Shown here piece by piece: positions 35,078 to 43,489 of a DNA stretch of 64,000 nucleotides. The first letter of the stretch is position 1. The number at the start of each line of letters is the position of its first letter. The notes beneath the pieces were generated by a model. The model had not been told where the DNA came from and searched no databases. It was given only the letters and a program-made list of their open reading frames with translations. The stretch spans positions 27,507,679 to 27,571,678 of the forward strand of contig OY744617.1 in NCBI GenBank assembly GCA_963556255.1, read 5' to 3'. Source of the stretch: Allolobophora icterica. Taxonomy: Eukaryota; Annelida; Clitellata; Crassiclitellata; Lumbricidae. The translations under genes were made by a program, and so were the position numbers.

Positions 35078-35632
35078 TTATAGTTGCTCTATTAGTAAAG
35101 TTACGTTTAAGTCGATAGATGAAGTACTTTCAACGCCTCTCTTTTTGCCTTCAATTCGGAAACTCGTTTGTCCTGGAACGAATATTGCCCTAGATGCATC
35201 AAATTGTCCACTTTGAATGTCAACTGTGCGATCGATGCTACCCCCAGCAGCTGCCGGTGCTATAACGCGAACTGTTGCATCACCACCGCAAACACCAAAG
35301 ACTGTAAGCTTCCAGAAACCGCCCTCTAACGAAACCCCCTCATTGGTGGTTTGCAAACTTATACACGGAAAACGCGCAGCGGTCAATGGAAGAGTTTGCC
35401 ACGCACTCGTGGTTACCGTTCCGGCCGCCGTATAGATATCGCGGCAGTGGTAATCGTCAGACACGAAGTCGATGTGCTGTTGAGGCACCGCGGTCAATAG
35501 CTCTGCGGTGGGCTTCGGGATGTCGTACCCCCAGTGGCCTACATCACCTAGACTGTCTATGCTGTATTTGCACATGTCTATTTCTCCGTGTTGTCGGAGA
35601 TACCCCCGTATCTTGTAGTGTGAGTCGACCAT
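35078..35632 (-). CDS. Unrecognised Polinton virion-type protein, 184 aa
   Basis: No family is recognised. The sequence is rich in alternating hydrophobic and polar residues (FWKLTVFGVCGGDATVRVI, TSFRIEGKKRG, SIDLNVTLLIEQL), which suggests a beta-sandwich, with few charged helices. It starts with ATG 9 bp downstream of the fibre-like gene and is followed after 6 bp by the 201-aa gene, so the three probably form one late transcript. Position next to the fibre gene suggests a fibre-tip or surface component, but that is inference. Confidence 0.72.
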   Translation of the reverse strand: MVDSHYKIRGYLRQHGEIDMCKYSIDSLGDVGHWGYDIPKPTAELLTAVPQQHIDFVSDDYHCRDIYTAAGTVTTSAWQTLPLTAARFPCISLQTTNEGVSLEGGFWKLTVFGVCGGDATVRVIAPAAAGGSIDRTVDIQSGQFDASRAIFVPGQTSFRIEGKKRGVESTSSIDLNVTLLIEQL

Positions 35633-35641
35633 TATTAAGTC

Positions 35642-37813
35642 TTATGTTTCCCCGTGTCTAAAATATGTATAGATCTGGAAGTGAGATATTCCAAAAGTAG
35701 CTTGTGGTGGGCTGGTGACCAAGACAATCAGCCTGAATTTTTTGTATTCTTCGTCATCAGTGAAGGTGAACTCTTGTGCAGAATTAGTCAAAGTGACAGT
35801 GGAGGAAATGAGGGAATGGAATCCCGTTCCTGCTCCAGGAGTGGCGAGTGGAATCCCATAAATCTTCCAGGACGTGATACGTGGTGCGGTAGGACTAGAT
35901 CCCCCAGCCAGACTAACCTTCCATACTTTCACAGGCGTCGGGCATTCAATCTGTAACCAAGTCCCACTACCCTGAGCCATAACATCGGCTCTCGATGTGG
36001 ACGCCGTCTTCCACTCACCTCTCACACCCGAGTTGAATGCCATATGAGGCGGGTTAGTGGGTAAAGATTCGTTGGCTGAGGCAATAAAACCCGTTTCGGA
36101 AACGTTTCTGGATAGGGGCGGAATGTGGCCGCTGTAGTTGAGAATCTTGATATTCTGCGCGTATCGCCTTTCATTAGCTATCTCACTGTCTACATACCGC
36201 TTGTTGGTCAGGTACCATGGTCCCGAGGGCGACGTATCATTATTCGTAGTGGCGATGGTGATCAGCCGCGTCACTTGTTTAAAACTCACAGCGTCGCTAT
36301 CGGATCCTGAAATTTCTGTTGGGAGCCCAGTCACTCTTTTACCACCCATAGCCAGATCACCGGTCATGGTACTGCCGGATTTAAAGACGCATGCGTTCCT
36401 AACAATAACATCTTGCTCGTTGGCGTACCTCTTAGCAGCTTCAGCTTTCTGGTCCGCATAGAGTCTAACGGAAGCTCCAATCTCAGCGTTTTTTACGTCA
36501 ACGTATCGTTTATTTGCCACATGCAACGGTTCTGTTGGTACTCTATCACTCTTTGTCATGTTGTCGGCGATCAGCTTCGATACTTGTGCCATACTCGTCG
36601 CGTCGCTTTCGGACGTTGCTGCGTCTGTAGGGAGCCCAGTAACTCTATTACCGCCCATGGTTAAATCACCCGTCATTGCGTCGCCAGCTTTAAGCACGCA
36701 TGCGCTCCTAACGATAACATCTTGCTCGTTGGCGTACGTCTTAGCAGCTTCAGCTTTCTGGTCCGCATAGAGTCTAACTGAAGCTCCAATCTCAGCGTTT
36801 TTCGCGTCCACATACCGTTTGTTAGTCAAGTACTTTGGTCCAGCCGGCGCCGTATCATTATTCATAGTGGCGTTGCTGATCAGCTGCGTCACCTGTTTCA
36901 AACTCGCGGCGTCGCTATCGGATCCTGGAATTTCTGTTGGCAGCCCAGTCACTCTTTTACCACCCATGGTCAAATCACCAGTCATAGAATCGCCGCTTTT
37001 GAGCACATGCCCGCCTCTTACGATAGCATGCTTCTCGTCCACATATCTTCTAGCGGTGGTGACCTTCTCATCCACGTACTGTCTGTAAGAAGCGTCGCGG
37101 GAATCTACATACCGCTTATTCACCACATGCAACGACTCCGTGGGTACTCTATCGAGTTTTACTAGAGCGCCAGCGACCGCTGTTGACACTTGTTTCCAAC
37201 TCGCTGCGTCGCTATCGGATCCTGAAATTTCTGTTGGGAGCCCAGTAACTCGGTGGCCACCCATAACTAAACTTCCAGTCATTACGCCGCCTGATTTGAG
37301 CACGCACGCATTCCTGACGATAACATCTTGCTCGTTAACATAACTTTTAACAATAAGGTCCTTGTCATCTGCATACCGCCTAACAGAATCTCTCAGCCCC
37401 GCATTCTTCTCGTCCGTGTACTGCCTGGCATCGATAAGTTTTTGGTCTGCATGATTTTCGGCCGCGGTCGCCTTCTGGTCCGCGTATCTTACCACTTGTG
37501 CCCAGCTCGCTGCGTCGCTTTCAGACGCTTCTGCGTCTGTGGGCAGGCCAGTAACTTTGTGACCACCCATTTTTAGAACACCAGACATCGTTCCACCGGT
37601 GAGTTGCAGGTTGTCCTGATCTACGATGTCTGCATAAGCCTTTGTCGCGGCGTCCGTTTCCATCGTCGGCGTTCCCACATTTGTCAGCCGAAAACCTCCA
37701 GCCGAAAGAATTCCCAGCATGGTATCACCAGCCTTGTGGATGAGCCCAGCGGCGCTTATCTGCCCTCCTCCCACCCCACCTCCACCGTCTCTTCCAAATT
37801 TATCAACCGGCAT
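35642..37813 (-). CDS. Fibre-like repeat protein with discoidin-like C-terminus, 723 aa
   Basis: Probably a trimeric surface fibre for host attachment (inference). The body is built from about six repeats spaced roughly 60-130 residues apart, each with a core like MTGDLTMGGKRVTGLPTE followed by SDSDAAS and then helical YVD-type segments (NKRYVD, RLYADQKAEAA, YANEQDVIVR). This pattern is typical of phage tail-fibre shafts. The last 130 or so residues (WLQIECPTPVKVWKVSLAGG, ITSWKIYG, EEYKKFRLIV, ISHFQIYTYF) look like an F5/8-type C (discoidin, galactose-binding-like) beta-sandwich. The start is taken at the ATG at 37813, preceded by TATATAAAA; an open upstream stretch has only TTG. It lies between the protease and the 184-aa protein. 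Confidence 0.82.
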   Translation of the reverse strand: MPVDKFGRDGGGGVGGGQISAAGLIHKAGDTMLGILSAGGFRLTNVGTPTMETDAATKAYADIVDQDNLQLTGGTMSGVLKMGGHKVTGLPTDAEASESDAASWAQVVRYADQKATAAENHADQKLIDARQYTDEKNAGLRDSVRRYADDKDLIVKSYVNEQDVIVRNACVLKSGGVMTGSLVMGGHRVTGLPTEISGSDSDAASWKQVSTAVAGALVKLDRVPTESLHVVNKRYVDSRDASYRQYVDEKVTTARRYVDEKHAIVRGGHVLKSGDSMTGDLTMGGKRVTGLPTEIPGSDSDAASLKQVTQLISNATMNNDTAPAGPKYLTNKRYVDAKNAEIGASVRLYADQKAEAAKTYANEQDVIVRSACVLKAGDAMTGDLTMGGNRVTGLPTDAATSESDATSMAQVSKLIADNMTKSDRVPTEPLHVANKRYVDVKNAEIGASVRLYADQKAEAAKRYANEQDVIVRNACVFKSGSTMTGDLAMGGKRVTGLPTEISGSDSDAVSFKQVTRLITIATTNNDTSPSGPWYLTNKRYVDSEIANERRYAQNIKILNYSGHIPPLSRNVSETGFIASANESLPTNPPHMAFNSGVRGEWKTASTSRADVMAQGSGTWLQIECPTPVKVWKVSLAGGSSPTAPRITSWKIYGIPLATPGAGTGFHSLISSTVTLTNSAQEFTFTDDEEYKKFRLIVLVTSPPQATFGISHFQIYTYFRHGET

Positions 37814-37840
37814 TTTTATATACAAAAAGGTGATGGAAGT

Positions 37841-38263
37841 CTAACATAGGTCAAGCACGATGTCTTCAAAATTCTTTCCGGCAGCGAGCTCTCTTAGCAC
37901 GAGCAGACAGAGATGACCACATACCACATCATCGGGCCCCTGTAGCTGAAATGTTTGAGTTCTTATAGGATTTTTTAAATATCGAGAAATTTCGAGAGGC
38001 GGATCCAGCCCATAACTGTCAAAATAGACGGCTTTTGGTCCATCTATCCAATAGGCGACCCAGTGAGTACCATCACCAGAACCGGAATCCAGATTAACAA
38101 CTCCACACTCCTTCTCACGAGCCACGGCGGGCAGACCATCTCGCATGAAAACACCGCGGAAATGCGGCAGCGCTCTGGCAACTTTCTCTATGTCGAAGTT
38201 GCTAAGAGGTTTTAGTTTTTTTGCCCGATGTAGAGACCGGATCCTTTGCACATTGGACAACAA
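37841..38263 (-). CDS. Adenain-type cysteine maturation protease (frame lacking an AUG)
   Basis: Cleaves virion precursor proteins during capsid maturation. Counting from the TTG at 38263 the catalytic set is visible: His67 in GTHWVAYW, Asp82 in YFDSYG, Gln108 and Cys115 in QGPDDVVCGHLC (seven apart, as in adenovirus protease). The conserved domain begins about residue 18 (KPLSNFDIEKV). There is no ATG upstream of the domain; the first internal Met (FMRDG) would delete conserved residues. The frame overlaps the pX-like gene and is -1 to it, with a slippery heptamer at the exit, so translation is most likely by frameshift from that gene. The stop is 27 bp upstream of the fibre-gene ATG. Confidence 0.9.
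   Translation of the reverse strand: MLSNVQRIRSLHRAKKLKPLSNFDIEKVARALPHFRGVFMRDGLPAVAREKECGVVNLDSGSGDGTHWVAYWIDGPKAVYFDSYGLDPPLEISRYLKNPIRTQTFQLQGPDDVVCGHLCLLVLRELAAGKNFEDIVLDLC
38173..38221 (-). promoter_or_regulatory. Predicted -1 programmed ribosomal frameshift signal
   Basis: On the minus strand the heptamer A AAA AAC (38221-38215) lies in the pX-like frame immediately before its TAA stop. A 6-nt spacer (38214-38209) follows. Then comes a stem of CTCT (38208-38205) with AGAG (38176-38173) and GCAACTT (38202-38196) with AAGTTGC (38184-38178), enclosing an 11-nt loop. A -1 slip enters the protease frame exactly at LKPLSNFD and would give a 290-residue pX-protease fusion. Confidence 0.75.
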
Positions 38264-38712
38264 CCACCACGAGTCTCGCGCCCGAGATATAAACCGGACC
38301 CCCGCGCTTCGAGTGCGCGATTGTGACGCTCCGCCTCCGCCTGTGCGGCGTCGTTGGCCTGTTTGTTGTGCACGGCCTCTGCCACCCCAGTGGCAATGCC
38401 ACCCACGGCACCCGCCGCGCCTAACCCACCAAAAATCAGTGGGAGGAGAGCCAGCAGTGGAAGAAAGCCGCCCGATTTTGTCATCTTTTTCAATTGCGTT
38501 TTGGTGAATCTCAGCTCCATACCAACGCCTTCCGAAATCTTCTTCACTATTCGGGCGGCTTGAACTTTTGTGAGCGCGAGCTTATCGTCTCCACGAAGCT
38601 GGCCATGAGCGAGCCGGATCGTGGCGCCAGTGCCGGCACGCGCAGCTTTAGCCAATGTTTGCTTTTGCCCTTCGGTCAGCGAAAGGCCGAACGCAACGTG
38701 TTCAGTTTTCAT
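38212..38712 (-). CDS. pX-like minor virion protein, 166 aa
   Basis: Resembles the small Polinton/adintovirus virion protein often compared with adenovirus core protein X or pVI. The N-terminal 75 residues are basic and helical with LT..Q...I-type repeats (LSLTEGQKQTLAKAARAG, LALTKVQAARIVKKISEG). A hydrophobic Gly/Ala-rich stretch spans about residues 82-112 (FLPLLALLPLIFGGLGAAG) and could insert in membranes. Near the C-terminus are two GSGLY(L/I)G motifs (138-144, 157-163) around RGG-CCPMC. The GG sites may be protease targets. The reading frame ends on the slippery site that leads into the protease. Confidence 0.8.
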   Translation of the reverse strand: MKTEHVAFGLSLTEGQKQTLAKAARAGTGATIRLAHGQLRGDDKLALTKVQAARIVKKISEGVGMELRFTKTQLKKMTKSGGFLPLLALLPLIFGGLGAAGAVGGIATGVAEAVHNKQANDAAQAEAERHNRALEARGSGLYLGRETRGGCCPMCKGSGLYIGQKN

Positions 38713-38769
38713 TTTTGGAAAAAATATATCTAAAAGAGGGCCTTGTATCTAAATGTGAAAAACCGATTT

Positions 38770-40065
38770 CTAGTAGACGACGTTGAATTTGCTGCCATCC
38801 GATTCAAAATTCAGGAGTCGGTCGCTGATCAGGACGGCATATGCCGTCGTATTATTTGGTACCCCTTCGTTAAAGTCCACCTTGATTTGTATGTCCTGTA
38901 CAGAGGTTTTAAGTCGTTCAGATTGCCTGCGCACGTCCAGAACGAAGATCGGAAACAAATCTACAAATTCGATTGGTGTCGGTTGGCATGACGATTCACG
39001 CGCGTCTATGCCGCAATATTCTTCCTTGAAGTCACGTAGGGCCTTGTAAGCGCGAGAGGTTGTCCTCTTGGTGAAGTCGAGATTCATGTCAACCACCGGG
39101 TAGCGATCGCTGTTGAGCATAGCGAAAATGTTGCGAACCTGCACATGGTCAAACAGTGCCGGATTCTGGCCTTGATGTGCATTCTTTCCAGTCTGAAAAG
39201 CAACAAGAATCCAGCGTGGCTTTTCCGTGCCCGACTTAACGCTCAAACGCCAGGAAAAAGTCGTCGCTCGTGGCACCGCAATGTTGTCGCATTGCATGGC
39301 GCGGAATGCTACAGGTACCTTAACCTTGGCTTCAATCTGCTTCATAAGCATGCTTTTATACTCCAAAGCGGGTATTATATGCGGCATGAACCAGGAGAGT
39401 TTAGTCAGCGCGATCTGGCCGTTGGCCGCAGCGGCTTCCTTGAAGATCGCGTCTGCATCCCCCTGCCGGCTCAGCAGTAAAGAGTGTTTGATCCCGTATA
39501 CGACCTTGTGATAATCATCGCAAAAACCGAATAGATGTCTTAAGGGAACGATGAATGAAAATGTGCCGATGGGGACGGGTTTTCCAATGATCATCAGTCG
39601 ACGGGCCTCGAAGCCGATATTCGCGGCCGCCGCCGCCGCACTCGTGTCCTTCTGCCAACACATGTTTAAACCTTCGCCTTTGGAAAAATCATCGCCGTAT
39701 ACCAGCATGCCTTTCATCGTCGTGGCTTGCCCAGGTGACATGACATTCTCTATCTCGGTATTGTTAGCCAGGTATCGAATTTGAGAAAACATGTACGGGA
39801 TAGCATTGTTGACGAATGACACCAACGAGTCTGCGTTGTAACCCGCGCCAGTTGATGTAATCCTGCCCTCCACAAGAAGGTAACTCTTAGAAGGCTGCGT
39901 GAAAATGTCTTGGTTCTGGATGTCTATCTGTATGGCCTGGCCATTGTTAATAGCCGCAGGGTTTTGTGATTCATACTCGCGGTATTCAAACGATTCGATG
40001 CTATTATCATCGGGCACCGCCGAAGCGATGTCCAACATTTCACTCGGCACGTCAAATGCTGCCAT
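38770..40065 (-). CDS. Polinton major capsid protein (double jelly-roll), 431 aa
   Basis: The hexon-equivalent that forms the icosahedral shell as trimers. It begins with the Polinton-typical MAAFDVPSEMLDIASAVP followed by SFEYREYESQNP and IDIQNQDIFTQPSKSYLLVEG. The C-terminal roll includes TSVQDIQIKVDFNEGVP and AYAVLISDRLLNF. The length is in the range of Polinton capsid proteins. The ATG at 40065 is preceded by TACTTATAATA. It sits between the pVI-like and pX-like genes, the usual morphogenesis cluster. Confidence 0.92.
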   Translation of the reverse strand: MAAFDVPSEMLDIASAVPDDNSIESFEYREYESQNPAAINNGQAIQIDIQNQDIFTQPSKSYLLVEGRITSTGAGYNADSLVSFVNNAIPYMFSQIRYLANNTEIENVMSPGQATTMKGMLVYGDDFSKGEGLNMCWQKDTSAAAAAANIGFEARRLMIIGKPVPIGTFSFIVPLRHLFGFCDDYHKVVYGIKHSLLLSRQGDADAIFKEAAAANGQIALTKLSWFMPHIIPALEYKSMLMKQIEAKVKVPVAFRAMQCDNIAVPRATTFSWRLSVKSGTEKPRWILVAFQTGKNAHQGQNPALFDHVQVRNIFAMLNSDRYPVVDMNLDFTKRTTSRAYKALRDFKEEYCGIDARESSCQPTPIEFVDLFPIFVLDVRRQSERLKTSVQDIQIKVDFNEGVPNNTTAYAVLISDRLLNFESDGSKFNVVY

Positions 40066-40168
40066 TATTATAAGTAAAAAAGTTCAAGCTTCAATTATTA
40101 ATCATGCTGTAAATGAAATTCATGTGTGGTGGGTTAAACATTTGTTGCGTTTTGTGAATATTTTTATT

Positions 40169-40627
40169 TCATTTTGCAAGAAACAGACCCCTACCACAAC
40201 GACTCGGCTTTATAGTTTTGAAACCGGATCCAGCAATACGGCTGTTTATGTCAGCCATTGCCGGAACAACGGGTGGCGGACTCACAGCCAGTTGTTTTAA
40301 GTATTCGATGCTCTTGTCGCTGAGCGCCTTCTCCAAAGGTGCGGGGACAACGGGCGCGGCAGCTGAATTTTCATTTCGTAAATGAGCTTCATTTACGGCC
40401 GCAGCGCGTCTCGCTTTCACGGCATCAACAATTTGCCTGACGGCAGATGCTGTTGTGGCGCCGGCTTTCGCGACATTACCAACCGCCTTGGCAACGTTTG
40501 TGATTGTGCCTCTATTCGCCGAAATGAAGGAGCCTGCACGGCCAAGGAAACCCGCGATTTTGGGTATCCAGTCGAAAAGTCCACCACCCACGACACGACG
40601 CCGCTTTTTAATTCCAAGAACAAACAT
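40169..40627 (-). CDS. pVI-like virion protein, 152 aa
   Basis: From the ATG at 40627 the protein has a short basic leader (KKRRRVVGGG) then GLFDWIPKIAGFLGRAGSF, an amphipathic helix. That layout, a GG-type protease site followed by a membrane-active helix, matches adenovirus pVI and its Polinton counterparts. Next come Ala-rich helices (VAKAVGNVAKAGATTASAVR), a Pro/Ala linker and a basic C-terminus (PSRCGRGLFLAK) that may be a second cleavage or interaction site. A longer reading from 40657 would start at GTG and overlap the penton gene, so I reject it. Function by analogy only. Confidence 0.75.
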   Translation of the reverse strand: MFVLGIKKRRRVVGGGLFDWIPKIAGFLGRAGSFISANRGTITNVAKAVGNVAKAGATTASAVRQIVDAVKARRAAAVNEAHLRNENSAAAPVVPAPLEKALSDKSIEYLKQLAVSPPPVVPAMADINSRIAGSGFKTIKPSRCGRGLFLAK

Positions 40628-40649
40628 GAGAATATTTAAGTGTGAACAT

Positions 40650-41450
40650 TTACGCACTGCGGATGTGAAACCTTATAGTTACTGTCTCACCGCGGAGGTT
40701 TAATTGTTCACCATTCTGGTCGGTCAGCCACACACGAATGCCCTGTACGTTACCAGCCGGTGCAACTGGTAGGTACACCAGATTTTTCGGAGACTCGATT
40801 ACCTTGTAGCCGGGCGACACATCCGGGAAAAAACTGTAGATTACTGGCAGCTGGCTACCATTTCGATACGATCCAGAGATGATGTCACAATTTACCAGGA
40901 TTGTGTCCACGCGGAGAATATCGACTGGATTTTCTCCCTCTTTATAACCACTACCAAGCCTCTGAGGGTTAAAACCGAGCATTTGCCTGATGGTAGATTG
41001 AGCCATATTTACCTTATATAGGGCATTCGTAATTTTTATGAAGGCGCGTAGGGTAGATGCGTTAGCTCCTATGGTAATAGGAGAATTAAAGCCGAGTGGT
41101 GCCACACCCGTCGGAGAATTTTGCTTTTCTAACTGCCTGCCGATTTCATCATTAATCTGTGCGATCTCATAGCTTCCGTCGGGCAAAATGATCGTCTTCC
41201 ACGTCACACCATTGTCGGTGCTGTAGACGAACTTGTTATTTGAACTGTCAATGTTCGGAATCGAATTATAAGTTTCAAGATTGACCAAAGCAAGCTCAAA
41301 GCGTCTTTTTGGATCCAGGTACAGCGGTGGTGAGAAAGCCGTGGTCCACCCTGTAGTATCTGAGGAAACAACTATACTAAAATTTTCCTTAGGCTGTAAA
41401 AGTTCTCGAATTTCTTCGAGTAGTTTCTCCGAGCGTTCCATCTGAGCCAT
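40650..41450 (-). CDS. Polinton minor capsid (penton-like single jelly-roll) protein, 266 aa
   Basis: Forms the pentameric vertices of the capsid. Family features visible: a short helical N-terminus, then RFELALVNLETYNSIPNI, NNKFVYSTDNG, LPDGSYEIAQINDEI, and a strand-rich C-terminal half ending RGETVTIRFHIRSA. These are the conserved landmarks of Polinton penton proteins. The length is typical. It lies directly upstream of the pVI-like and major capsid genes. Confidence 0.9.
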   Translation of the reverse strand: MAQMERSEKLLEEIRELLQPKENFSIVVSSDTTGWTTAFSPPLYLDPKRRFELALVNLETYNSIPNIDSSNNKFVYSTDNGVTWKTIILPDGSYEIAQINDEIGRQLEKQNSPTGVAPLGFNSPITIGANASTLRAFIKITNALYKVNMAQSTIRQMLGFNPQRLGSGYKEGENPVDILRVDTILVNCDIISGSYRNGSQLPVIYSFFPDVSPGYKVIESPKNLVYLPVAPAGNVQGIRVWLTDQNGEQLNLRGETVTIRFHIRSA

Positions 41451-41468
41451 GAATTTTGTTTTCTATTT

Positions 41469-42581
41469 CTATTTTATGAGCATGTTTCTATTCAATTCGA
41501 GTGCCAGCTCTTTGGAGATCGCACCGGAACGCAGTAACTCATCAAGAATGGCGGAGATTTCGTTGCCGAGACCTGTGTTTCCCGCGGCCCTAGAGGCCAC
41601 CAAAAGCTGCAACCTCTCTACCAGGGCGTTTGGGTCATTATAAAATTGCACCGCGCCGCCACGAATCAGTTGGAACTTTTTACTTTTCCGGCCATGAATA
41701 GGCAGACCAGACATCTGTACGAGCTTTTTGAAAGTTTCAATTGCCTGAGGCGAATATTGCTTAGTCTTAACGAAGCGTTTCGTTAACAGGCTGAACAACG
41801 ACTCATCGGCCGGAGATTCGAGAACGAGGTTCCCACCTTTAAACACTCTTAGTCTACCAGCAGACAGCGCGACGGGGTCGACGGAGAGCTCACCCAAGGC
41901 GCTACCTTGTAATTTAAGAGGAACGGCTGGGACACTGAAACCCTTTCCCTTTTTGATGAGGCTGTGGCCCGCTAGCAGTGTATGGATTCGCTTTTTATAT
42001 TCCCTTAGGGCTTCAATATCTGCAGTCACCTCATCTACCTTTTCTTCGTCTTTTTCCTTTTTGGCATTCTTTTTCTCTTTGCCCAGGGTGTGGCGATTAT
42101 AGTGATTTACCTCACCGATTATCTTTTCAGCACCTACAATGTCGGCTAGATCGAGCTCGCTCGGAGGTTTGAAACCGTGTCGTGTGATTGCCGCGACGTT
42201 GAGATATTTGTTTGGATCTACTAACAATGCGCGGGGGATTCGGGATGTTGGAAGCGCTGGAAGCGCTGGAGCAGCCGTTGGAGCAACTGCTCCCACGGAA
42301 TCACCGAACAAAGCTGCTATCGGGTTAAAATTAGCAGACTCTGAAATCTGCGCCGGCAAATCCTGTAAAGCGCTGGTGACTTTCTGCAGCTCCTTAGACG
42401 TAGCCACCTGGGATTCGGCGGTGGCTGTGGCTATTGGTTTGAAAAGCTTTGCCGCATCGTACTGAAGATTGGCTTCACCGAGCTTCTCATCCACGAAACG
42501 CTGTCTCAATCGATCTCTCCGAGCTAAATAATCCTGAGTTAACGCGTCTCGCTCCTGTTTAGAAGAAACCTTTGTCCACAT
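41469..42581 (-). CDS. Conserved Polinton PY-like protein, 370 aa
   Basis: I recognise it as one of the conserved Polinton proteins without enzymatic motifs found next to the capsid genes, but cannot assign a function. The N-terminal 90 residues are helical and charged (RDRLRQRFVDEKL). A Pro/Ala-rich linker follows near 120-140, a lysine/glutamate-rich coiled segment near 190-215 (KEKKNAKKEKDEEKVDEV), and a more globular C-terminal half with FSLLTKRFVKTKQYSPQAIE and GRKSKKFQLIRGGAVQFYND. A structural or scaffold role is likely from context. Confidence 0.78.
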   Translation of the reverse strand: MWTKVSSKQERDALTQDYLARRDRLRQRFVDEKLGEANLQYDAAKLFKPIATATAESQVATSKELQKVTSALQDLPAQISESANFNPIAALFGDSVGAVAPTAAPALPALPTSRIPRALLVDPNKYLNVAAITRHGFKPPSELDLADIVGAEKIIGEVNHYNRHTLGKEKKNAKKEKDEEKVDEVTADIEALREYKKRIHTLLAGHSLIKKGKGFSVPAVPLKLQGSALGELSVDPVALSAGRLRVFKGGNLVLESPADESLFSLLTKRFVKTKQYSPQAIETFKKLVQMSGLPIHGRKSKKFQLIRGGAVQFYNDPNALVERLQLLVASRAAGNTGLGNEISAILDELLRSGAISKELALELNRNMLIK

Positions 42582-42764
42582 CGTGGTTGTATGTCGACTA
42601 TATCTTGTAAGTTCTTAAGTGTGACAAGTTTCACAATGTGACTGATAATATCGTCACAACTGTCACGCTAAGGTATTTTTTTATACACATTCAATCAATC
42701 AGTAACGATAACTTTTGTCCACATCGCGTTTGTATGTCGGCTATATGTTGCCTATATCATGTCT
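42582..42764. other. Polinton spacer with duplicated gene leader
   Basis: The leader and first codons of the 370-aa gene (42569-42620) are repeated at 42711-42764 with a few changes. The extra copy reads ATGTGGACAAAAGTT on the minus strand and stops after nine codons. Confidence 0.7.
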
Positions 42765-43451
42765 TTAAATACTTGCCTTCGGCTTATAGAAGCGATCGAA
42801 CCCGCAGCGATATTTTCCATCGTACACTTTGGACGTCAAATCTATGACTGCGAATCCATATGGTTGGGCAGCGCACTCGCTGAAGAACGTACGGAATTCA
42901 TCGAAAGACATGTCGCCGCCCACGAACGTATCGTGAATGGCTCGCAAATTTTTGCTGTCTTGGTTGAAGAGGACGATAAGATTAGCATTGTCACGGATCG
43001 CTTGCTTCGGAATTCGAAAATAATTCTGCGTTAAGTAGAAGCAGTCCGCGCCACCGTGTCGGCCCATAGTGAAATACCTTTCGATGGGCGACTGTTTTTC
43101 AAGCATAACGTCGTCGAACACTAGAAGGCTTCTGGCATTCTTATTTAATGATTCAACTGGAACTATTTCATCTGAGCAAGAGTGAAAGGAAGCCACTTCC
43201 TTCCCGGCAACTTTTTCCAACTCTGTAACCCAGTCCCGGAGGAACTGATATTTTTCCTGTCCCAGAGACTTTGAGTATAGATAGAGCCGGTCAAAACGTA
43301 GGTACCCCTTCTTCAGAAGGAGGTTGAGTAGTAGGTTTGTTTTTCCACATCCGCTAGGCCCACAGATTATGCATCGTATGCTTGATGGCAACAACCAATG
43401 GTGGTGTTTTTTCCCATCGTCGGCTTCGAGGTCAAAATTTGTTATTTCCAT
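42765..43451 (-). CDS. FtsK/HerA-type genome packaging ATPase, 228 aa
   Basis: Drives DNA into the procapsid. From the ATG at 43451: Walker A GPSGCGKT at residues 31-38, Walker B LLVFDD at 109-114, and GRHGGADCFYLTQNYF just after it, containing the polar Gln/Asn of this ATPase class. Length and motif spacing fit Polinton, adintovirus and virophage A32-like ATPases. A longer frame begins at 43598, but its extra 49 residues run through the start of the divergent PLA2 gene and are unlike the family, so the 43451 start is preferred. The gene is divergent from the PLA2-domain gene with only about 38 bp between start codons. Confidence 0.93.
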   Translation of the reverse strand: MEITNFDLEADDGKKHHHWLLPSSIRCIICGPSGCGKTNLLLNLLLKKGYLRFDRLYLYSKSLGQEKYQFLRDWVTELEKVAGKEVASFHSCSDEIVPVESLNKNARSLLVFDDVMLEKQSPIERYFTMGRHGGADCFYLTQNYFRIPKQAIRDNANLIVLFNQDSKNLRAIHDTFVGGDMSFDEFRTFFSECAAQPYGFAVIDLTSKVYDGKYRCGFDRFYKPKASI

Positions 43452-43489
43452 ATAGAGACAACGAGTTATGATTGTATTCAACGAACACA

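Noticed and set aside
36125..37343. Several plus-strand frames of 60-90 codons with similar sequences
   Set aside because: They are antisense shadows of the repeats in the fibre-like gene.
40628..40657. Longer pVI-like frame starting at 40657
   Set aside because: It begins with GTG and overlaps the end of the penton gene; the ATG at 40627 removes the overlap and fits a short basic leader.
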